Part shown: positions 1 to 4,454 of the stretch, one piece after another
How the letters are laid out: each line of letters starts with the position of its first letter
How positions within the stretch are numbered: position 1 is the stretch's first letter
From: Acidobacteriota bacterium
GTDB taxonomy: Bacteria > Acidobacteriota > UBA6911 > RPQK01 > DATIPO01
Reading direction: 5' to 3'
Length of the DNA: 6,389 nt
NCBI GenBank assembly: GCA_028277865.1
Contig: JANQFM010000483.1
Span: 1-6,389 of the forward strand
Made by a program: the position numbers and the translations under genes
The notes under the pieces: generated by a model
What the model was told of the DNA's origin: nothing
Databases searched by the model: none
Seen by the model: only the letters and a program-made list of their open reading frames with translations

Positions 1-72
1 ACGTCAAACAAATCCTCTTGAATATTTTTGGTCTGCGAAAGGTGTGGCTGGGGGCAATACTGCCGATTGGAT

Positions 73-135
73 GGAACAGGGAACACGGAACAGGGAACAC
101 GGAAGAGAGCCGGACTGCTCCTTGTTCCCTGTTCC
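73..135. repeat. Heptamer tandem array with inverted copy (hairpin element)
   Basis: Five heptamers stand head to tail at 73-107: GGAACAG, GGAACAC, GGAACAG, GGAACAC, GGAAGAG. After a short spacer, the reverse complement TGTTCCCTGTTCC lies at 123-135. This 13-base arm is perfectly complementary to both 73-85 and 87-99, so either of two hairpins can form. The element lies about 50 bases downstream of the stop of the minus-strand CmlA-like gene. It could fold at the 3' end of that mRNA, but no T-run follows, so it does not look like an intrinsic terminator. The rest of 1-183 holds nothing I can recognise. Confidence 0.8.
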
Positions 136-183
136 ACAGCGCGCCGGGGAACCGAACCTTGCTTTGGCAAGCCATGCAACTGC

Positions 184-1779
184 TCAGTTCAGCAGGATCT
201 CCTTTTCTCCGAAGAGCCTTTCTGCCTGGACCCCCCGTTGGCGGCAGTCTTCAATGAGCTGGTTGGAGGCGATGATGGGGTTGGACTCCTCGGTGTACTT
301 CTTGCTCATGATGTAGTTCAGCCAGGGCTCCTGGCCCATGGCGTAGACGTAGGCCTCTTTGGGCGAGAAGGAGTTGACGATTTCGATGCCCCGCAGGTAG
401 TTGGAACCGGCCAGCCGCCGGGCTTGATCCTTGTTGCGCTCCAGGGGCTTGGTGAGCAGGGGCCCGTAAAGCCAGGAAAGAGGGGCGCCGTCGCATTCCA
501 TGCCCAAAAAGAGGGCATCGATGTCTCCCAGAAGCTTGTGGAGGTGGCGGTAGACCTGGGGTTCGATGTTGCAGGAATCGGCGGCGAAAAGCAGCACGTG
601 GTTGTCGACTTCCACCCAGTAGGCCAGCTTGGTGCGGATGTCCAGGTCGGCGTGCTCGCCGAAGAAGGGCAGCCCGATGATGCGGCCGCTCTCGGTGCGG
701 ATTTCGTCCATCTCGTTCAATTCGATGACGCTGTCAAAGCCCACTGCTTCCATCATCAGCTTGAGCGACGGATCCTGCAGGGCGCCGCTGCCGTTGCGCG
801 GCACCACCACGTTCCTGATGCGGTGGCGCAATTGCAGGATGGTCTCAAAGAGAATGTGGTCCTGGTGATTGTGGGTGATCAGCACGTAGTCGATCTGGTC
901 GGGCAAATCGGCATAGGTGTAGCGCGAGATGTCGCTTTCGTAGGTGTAGCTGAGCACCGGGTCGAGCAGGATGCTGGTGGTTTCCGTTTCGACCAGGATG
1001 CAGGCGTGCCCGAAATAGCGCCAGCGTGCGCCGCTGCCCTCATAGTTGGAGTATGAGGGAGAGGGATCTGCCGTAAAAAGTTTGGCGAACTGTTCATCCT
1101 GTCGGCTGTCGATCCCCAGCTTGTCCTTGATGGCGGAAAAAGTCTGGGGGATCCTGCGCATGCGGAAAAGTTCGTCGATGCGCTCATCGGCAAAGGGGAT
1201 CTCCAAGTGCAGTTCGTTTTCGCCGATCAAGCGGGGGGTGCTCAAAATGAAGGGCCGGTCGTCCTGTTCGATGAGCGACAGCATCAGGCTCTGCATGGAG
1301 GGGTCGTAATTGTCGCTGCGGTAGAGCAGGGGTTCAATGAAGCGGAAGGAGGGATGGTTGTTGAGGTCGTAGACCAATTCGACAAAGCCCTTCAAAATGG
1401 GGGGAATCTTGTCGTAAAGGGGCTCCAGTGAAAAGCCGGAGGCTTCGTTGCGCAGCATTTCGTCCAGTTCGATGACAGCCTTCTGGAATTCGATGGGGCG
1501 CAAGCGCAGCCGACGGGTCTTGTCGATGAGCTGCTTGATCTCGGGTACCTTCTTGCCTCCCAGGTCGATGAAGGGGCCGCCCAGCATGGCCGGATTCTTG
1601 ACCGCCGCAGCATGAACCATGGGCGCCCGGGCATACGACTCCATGATCTTCAGGTGGCGCTCCACCAGGTTCATGGCAAAAGTGGCCGGGGAAACCAGGT
1701 GGGACCAGGCGTACCACTGGTCCACCAGCGGCTCCATCATTACGTTGGGCTTGAGGTAGATCTGCTCTCCGTTAAACAT
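184..1779 (-). CDS. CmlA-like di-iron beta-hydroxylase family protein (N-terminal CmlA_N-type domain plus metallo-beta-lactamase fold)
   Basis: This 531-residue protein carries the metallo-beta-lactamase metal motif THNHQDH at 302-308 (ligands H303, H305, D307, H308). Further likely ligands are E375 in FFGEHADLD and D401 in AADSCNIEP. A third conserved-looking stretch, GMECDGAPLSWLYGP, is at 426-440. Residues 1 to about 245 form a separate N-terminal domain. From memory, CmlA, the chloramphenicol-pathway beta-hydroxylase, is 532 residues long with ligands at H305, H307, D309, H310, E377 and D403, a constant offset of two. The Glu at 375, where hydrolases of this fold usually have His, favours an oxygen-activating di-iron centre over a zinc hydrolase. 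CmlA hydroxylates an aminoacyl group held on an NRPS; no NRPS is visible here, so the substrate is unknown. The protein has no signal peptide and is probably cytoplasmic. The start was chosen for its match to family length and the promoter just upstream. Family assignment is firm; the reaction is inferred. Confidence 0.85.
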   Translation of the reverse strand: MFNGEQIYLKPNVMMEPLVDQWYAWSHLVSPATFAMNLVERHLKIMESYARAPMVHAAAVKNPAMLGGPFIDLGGKKVPEIKQLIDKTRRLRLRPIEFQKAVIELDEMLRNEASGFSLEPLYDKIPPILKGFVELVYDLNNHPSFRFIEPLLYRSDNYDPSMQSLMLSLIEQDDRPFILSTPRLIGENELHLEIPFADERIDELFRMRRIPQTFSAIKDKLGIDSRQDEQFAKLFTADPSPSYSNYEGSGARWRYFGHACILVETETTSILLDPVLSYTYESDISRYTYADLPDQIDYVLITHNHQDHILFETILQLRHRIRNVVVPRNGSGALQDPSLKLMMEAVGFDSVIELNEMDEIRTESGRIIGLPFFGEHADLDIRTKLAYWVEVDNHVLLFAADSCNIEPQVYRHLHKLLGDIDALFLGMECDGAPLSWLYGPLLTKPLERNKDQARRLAGSNYLRGIEIVNSFSPKEAYVYAMGQEPWLNYIMSKKYTEESNPIIASNQLIEDCRQRGVQAERLFGEKEILLN

Positions 1780-1785
1780 GAATCC

Positions 1786-1813
1786 ATTCTATTCCTCTGC
1801 TTATGGTTGTCAA
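1786..1813 (-). promoter_or_regulatory. Promoter of the CmlA-like gene, probably leaderless
   Basis: Reading the minus strand, a perfect -35 box TTGACA (1813-1808) is followed by a 16-base spacer and a -10 box TAGAAT (1791-1786, 5 of 6 to consensus). Only six bases separate the -10 box from the ATG at 1779-1777, so transcription would start at or next to the A of the start codon. The GAGGA resembling a ribosome-binding site at 1798-1793 falls inside the spacer and would not be transcribed. This is a prediction from consensus match and spacing only. Confidence 0.55.
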
Positions 1814-1922
1814 GGAAAAGTGGAAAAGGCGGAGTTCGGAATTCTCCTTTTCTTCAGCTTTGCTGTGATTGAAGCTTGGCCACGATCCGGGGTGACGAGA
1901 AGAGAGCCCTGAGTGGACCTCA

Positions 1923-1969
1923 CGCAAAGTCGCAAATGTCAGACACTTTGCGTTCTTTGCGACTTTGCG
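1923..1969. repeat. CGCAAAG-type inverted repeat in the divergent intergenic region
   Basis: CGCAAAGTCGCAAA (1923-1936) and its exact reverse complement TTTGCGACTTTGCG (1956-1969) form a 14-bp perfect inverted repeat with a 19-base loop. Inside the loop, ACTTTGCG (1945-1952) is complementary to 1923-1930, so an alternative shorter hairpin is possible. The flanking word CTCACGCAAAG also occurs, inverted, near the 3' end of the adaptor gene (around 5707-5724), so both copies belong to one dispersed family. The remainder of 1780-2118 outside this repeat and the two promoters shows no gene. Confidence 0.8.
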
Positions 1970-2042
1970 GCTTGGCGCGAAACTCTGGAATCCGTTCGGA
2001 ATGCACTTTTCGAGGCCTAATTCGAAAACCCCCTCAAGAAAC

Positions 2043-2072
2043 TTGAACGAAGAGTCCAGTTAAACGTACAAT
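2043..2072 (+). promoter_or_regulatory. Predicted sigma-70-type promoter of the efflux operon
   Basis: TTGAAC (2043-2048, 4 of 6 to consensus) and TACAAT (2067-2072, 5 of 6) are separated by 18 bases. The predicted start point near 2079 would give a leader of about 40 bases before the GTG of the TetR gene. The -10 box lies inside the first of three 13-bp direct repeats, as expected for a repressible promoter. No other candidate in the region fits as well. Confidence 0.45.
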
Positions 2073-2098
2073 TTAAACGATTGATTGAAACGTTTGAT
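2060..2098 (+). promoter_or_regulatory. Three tandem 13-bp direct repeats, candidate operator
   Basis: Three consecutive 13-mers, TTAAACGTACAAT (2060-2072), TTAAACGATTGAT (2073-2085) and TGAAACGTTTGAT (2086-2098), share AAACG at the same position and end in AT. The third contains the 8-bp palindrome AAACGTTT (2088-2095). The array covers the predicted -10 box and transcription start and ends 20 bases before the TetR start codon, which is where an autoregulator would bind. PsrA-type TetR proteins are reported to bind GAAAC/GTTTC half-sites, which the third copy resembles. Binding is inferred. Confidence 0.55.
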
Positions 2099-2107
2099 CA
2101 TGCTTTC

Positions 2108-2114
2108 GAGGAGG
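2108..2114 (+). promoter_or_regulatory. Ribosome binding site that sets the GTG start of the TetR gene
   Basis: GAGGAGG lies four bases before the GTG at 2119. It is the strongest Shine-Dalgarno match in the leader and picks this GTG as the start. No in-frame ATG occurs before codon 61. Confidence 0.7.
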
Positions 2115-2118
2115 CGCT

Positions 2119-2769
2119 GTGACGCTGGCGGATGCGCTGCAAGAGCCGACCACTCAAGAGAAGATCCTGGATGCTGCCGAGCGGCTTTTCGCCGACAACG
2201 GCTTTGCCGGCACCTCGGTGCGTGCCATCACGGCTGAAGCGGGCGTCAACCTGGCCTCGGCCCACTACCATTTCGGATCCAAGGAAGCCCTCATCCGCAT
2301 GGTGCTTTCCCGCCGTGTGGAGCCGATCACTCAGGAACGGCTGCATCTTCTGGAGGCCTGCCTGAAGGAAGCCTCAGCCGGCCTTCCCTCGCTGGAGGCA
2401 ATTGTCGAGGCCTTCATCGGACCCGCTGTGCGCCTCAGCCTCGACCCCCAACGGGCCATTTTCATGCGCCTGATGGGCAGGGTCCACTCCGAGGCCGGGG
2501 ATTTCATGCCCCAGCTCCTCCATGAACTTTTCTCAGTGACGGCAAAGCGCTTTCACCAAGCGCTGCAGGTCGCCCTGCCCGGATTCACGGAAGAGGAGCT
2601 GTTTTGGAAGCTGAATTTCATGGTGGGCGCCATGGCCTTTACCCTGGCGGCGCCCCAGGCAATCGAAAAGGTCACCCGAGGGCACTGTGACCCGGCAGAT
2701 GCGGAAACCGTCCTCAAACACATGAAGGCGTTTGTAACGGCGGGGCTGCGGGCGGAGGTGGCAAGATGA
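2119..2769 (+). CDS. TetR/AcrR-family transcriptional regulator
   Basis: A 216-residue DNA-binding regulator, probably the repressor of the efflux operon it heads. The N-terminal helix-turn-helix domain is clear: TQEKILDAAERLFADNGF at 12-29, then TSVRAITAEAGVNLASAHYHFGSKEAL at 32-58, with the typical YHFGSKEAL recognition segment. The C-terminal half (about 68-216) contains FMRLMGRVHSE (115-124) and LFWKLNFMVGAMAFTL (161-176). This resembles the ligand-binding domain of PsrA-like TetR proteins (TetR_C_30 type), but that subgroup is a memory-based call and the ligand is unknown. The length is normal for the family. The gene starts with GTG behind a strong ribosome binding site. Its stop overlaps the next start as ATGA, so it is co-transcribed with the pump and would repress its own expression through the 13-bp repeats upstream. 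Confidence 0.92.
   Translation: MTLADALQEPTTQEKILDAAERLFADNGFAGTSVRAITAEAGVNLASAHYHFGSKEALIRMVLSRRVEPITQERLHLLEACLKEASAGLPSLEAIVEAFIGPAVRLSLDPQRAIFMRLMGRVHSEAGDFMPQLLHELFSVTAKRFHQALQVALPGFTEEELFWKLNFMVGAMAFTLAAPQAIEKVTRGHCDPADAETVLKHMKAFVTAGLRAEVAR
2754..2760 (+). promoter_or_regulatory. Ribosome binding site that fixes the ATG start of the outer membrane factor gene
   Basis: GGAGGTG ends five bases before the ATG at 2766, inside the last codons of the TetR gene. With the ATGA overlap it is strong evidence that 2766 is the genuine start. This matters because the signal peptide lies some 70 codons further on. Confidence 0.7.
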
Positions 2770-4454
2770 CGCCAGTTGTCAGTTGTCAGTTGTCAGTTGC
2801 GCAGTTCGCGTTGCGCAGTTCGGGAAAGGAGGCCGGAAACCGGAGACCGGAAACCGGCAGAAGGGAGGGAGCTCGGCAAGCGTCGCCCCCTTTGTCGGAC
2901 TCCCCCTCTGCCATCTGCAGCCTACAGCCTCCAGCCTACAGCCTCTCCCCTCTCCCCTCTCCAACTGCCAACTGCGAACTGCGAACTGCGAACTGTCTCT
3001 GCCTCCTCCTCCTGCTCCTCCTCTCCGCATGCGCCAAGGCGCCGGCACGGCTGGATCCGCAGGTTGAAGTGCCGGTTCCCCAGAGCTGGCAATCGATGAC
3101 GCTGGAGGAGGGCGAGGTGCGGGGCCGGTGGTGGACGGAATTCGGGGATTCGCAGCTGGACCGGATCATCGCCGAGGCCTTGCAACGCAACTACGACTTG
3201 GCTTCGGCAGCAGCCCGTTTGCAGGCAGCCGAAGCCCAGGCGCGCATCAGAGGCGCCGGGCAGCTTCCCTCGGCCGATGCCTCCCTGGACGGTTCGCGCA
3301 GGCGGCAGAATTTTGTCGGCCTCCCCATTCCCGGATCGGGGCGCCGGGTGCTGACCACCAACTCCACCAATCTGGGGGTCTCGTTCAACATCAGCTGGGA
3401 GGCCGACATTTGGGGACGCATCCGCGACGGCGTTCGGGCCTCTTTGGCCGAGGTCGAAGCCAGCCGTGCCGAGCTGCAGGGGCTGCGCCAGTCTTTGGCG
3501 GCCCAGACGGCCAAGGCCTGGTTTGCCTTGGCTGAGATCCGCCAGCAAATGGAGCTGACGCGAAGCACCCTGGAAAGCTACCAGGACTCTGCCCAACGCA
3601 TACGACGCCGTTATGAGCAGGGTCTCCTTCCGCCTCTGGACCTGCGTCTGGCCCTTTCCAACGTCCACACTACTCAGGCATCGTTGGAGCTGCGCCAGGA
3701 CGAACTGCAAAGAGCCCGTCGCCAACTGGAGATCATCCTGGGCCGCTACCCCCGTTCGGAGTTGGGCAATCCGTCCAATATGCCCGATGTGCCTCCGGTG
3801 CCACCCGCCGGAATCCCCTCGGAGCTGCTGGCCCGCCGGCCGGACTTGGTGGCGCTCGAGTGGCGGTTGGCTGCGGCCGACGCCCGATTGAAGGAGGCGC
3901 GCAAGGCCTTCTATCCCCGCCTGAACCTGGCCGGCGCAACGGGGACTGCCGGACAGGGGCTGGGAGATCTGGCCGATCCGGGGCTGTTTGTCTGGAACAT
4001 GGCCGGCAGCCTGCTGCAGCCTGTTTTTCAAGGCGGGCGGCTGCGTGCGGGAGTGGACCTCAGCCAGGCTCAGGTCCGCCAGGTGGTGGCCGATTTCGCT
4101 TCCGCCTTGCTGCGGGCCTTCTCGGAGGTTGAGGCAGCTTTGGCGGCCGACCGGATCTTGGCGCGGCGCGAGTCGGAGCTTTCAGAATTGGTGGAACAAA
4201 GCCAGGCCGCCTTGCGATTGGCCGAGGACCAGTACAACACGGGGCTGCAGAACTACATCACGGTGCTGGAAGCCCAGCGGCGCGCGCTTTCCAGTCGGAC
4301 ACAGCTCATTACTGTGAGGCGTCGGCGGCTGGACAACCGCATCGACCTGCATTTGGCGCTGGCGGGGGGGTTCGAGGCGGGAAGTCCGGAGTTAACCGCA
4401 GAGGGCGCGGAGAGGGGGGATGCTAAGGGCACAGAGAAGAGGGAAGAGTTTTGA
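2766..4454 (+). CDS. NodT/TolC-family outer membrane factor lipoprotein of an RND efflux system, with repeat-encoded ends
   Basis: This 562-residue protein would form the outer membrane channel of the pump. The core is typical of the NodT family: WWTEFGDSQLDRIIAEAL (122-139), SWEADIWGRIRDGVRASLAEVE (210-231), LLARRPDLVALEWRLAAADARLKEARKAFYPRLNL (354-388), LLQPVFQGGRLRAG (416-429) and LRLAEDQYNTGLQNYITVLEAQR (483-505), with coiled-coil helices between. A lipoprotein signal peptide ends in LSAC at 86-89, so C89 would be lipidated. The core ends near LALAGGFE (530-537). Two parts are abnormal. Residues 3 to about 77 are low-complexity and encoded by heptamer arrays, so the hydrophobic signal core begins about 50 residues too late. 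Residues 543-562 are encoded by a CGCAGAGG-type repeat. The ATG at 2766 is supported by its ribosome binding site and the ATGA overlap; an internal CTG at 2979 would give a normal-length signal peptide but has no ribosome binding site. Confidence 0.9.
   Translation: MTPVVSCQLSVAQFALRSSGKEAGNRRPETGRREGARQASPPLSDSPSAICSLQPPAYSLSPLPSPTANCELRTANCLCLLLLLLLSACAKAPARLDPQVEVPVPQSWQSMTLEEGEVRGRWWTEFGDSQLDRIIAEALQRNYDLASAAARLQAAEAQARIRGAGQLPSADASLDGSRRRQNFVGLPIPGSGRRVLTTNSTNLGVSFNISWEADIWGRIRDGVRASLAEVEASRAELQGLRQSLAAQTAKAWFALAEIRQQMELTRSTLESYQDSAQRIRRRYEQGLLPPLDLRLALSNVHTTQASLELRQDELQRARRQLEIILGRYPRSELGNPSNMPDVPPVPPAGIPSELLARRPDLVALEWRLAAADARLKEARKAFYPRLNLAGATGTAGQGLGDLADPGLFVWNMAGSLLQPVFQGGRLRAGVDLSQAQVRQVVADFASALLRAFSEVEAALAADRILARRESELSELVEQSQAALRLAEDQYNTGLQNYITVLEAQRRALSSRTQLITVRRRRLDNRIDLHLALAGGFEAGSPELTAEGAERGDAKGTEKREEF
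2773..2998 (+). repeat. Composite heptanucleotide repeat block inside the outer membrane factor gene
   Basis: Several heptamer families follow each other. CAGTTGT occurs three times plus CAGTTGC (2773-2800). CCGGAAA, CCGGAGA, CCGGAAA, CCGGCAG follow (2833-2860). From 2918 to 2994 there are 11 uninterrupted heptamers in one register: CAGCCTA/C four times, TCCCCTC twice, TCCAACT, GCCAACT and GCGAACT three times. The outer ends are inverted copies of each other: CGCAGTTCGC at 2800-2809 is the reverse complement of GCGAACTGCG at 2974-2983. An inner pair also matches imperfectly (GGCAGAAGGGAG at 2856-2867, CTCCCCCTCTGCC at 2900-2912). All three forward frames remain open across the block. Confidence 0.88.
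4392..4448 (+). repeat. CGCAGAGG-type repeat tract at the 3' end of the outer membrane factor gene
   Basis: A purine-rich degenerate tandem tract starts TTAACCGCAGAGGGCGCGGA at 4392 and continues with GAGAGG, GGGCACAGAG and AAGAGGGAAGAG units. It encodes residues 543-562 (LTAEGAERGDAKGTEKREEF), which have no counterpart in the family core. I have seen similar TAEGAE-like tails as spurious extensions in repeat-rich genomes. The tract ends at the start of the next gene and supplies its ribosome binding site. Confidence 0.6.
4439..4443 (+). promoter_or_regulatory. Repeat-derived ribosome binding site for the adaptor gene
   Basis: GAGGG lies seven bases before the TTG at 4451. It belongs to the purine-rich repeat tract that forms the end of the preceding gene, so repeat DNA seems to have been recruited as the translation signal. 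It supports TTG as the start, which also overlaps the upstream stop as TTGA. Confidence 0.5.

Noticed and set aside
157..173. Small hairpin (CTTGC/GCAAG) after the CmlA-like gene as an intrinsic terminator
   Set aside because: The stem is only five pairs and is not followed by a T-run on the minus strand.
28..1056. A 342-codon plus-strand open frame rich in Val, Gly and Asp, opposite the CmlA-like gene
   Set aside because: It is antisense to a gene with clear family motifs, its translation shows no recognisable domain, and long antisense frames are expected in GC-rich DNA.
1839..1875. Short palindromic stretches near GGAATTC and CTTCA/TGAAG as a regulator site for the CmlA-like gene
   Set aside because: The arms are 4-5 bases and imperfect, which is expected by chance.
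2918..2994. The regularly spaced repeats as a CRISPR array
   Set aside because: Units are 7 bases, contiguous and without spacers; there are no cas genes.
2776..3099. Alternative TTG-started frames through the heptamer block as separate small genes
   Set aside because: They are open only because the repeats lack stops; they lack their own ribosome binding sites and end just after the array. They matter only as the out-of-frame outcome of slippage.
2922..4031. A 369-codon minus-strand open frame opposite the outer membrane factor gene
   Set aside because: The plus strand carries unmistakable NodT-family motifs; the minus-strand product is Gln/Gly-rich with no domain and runs into the heptamer array.
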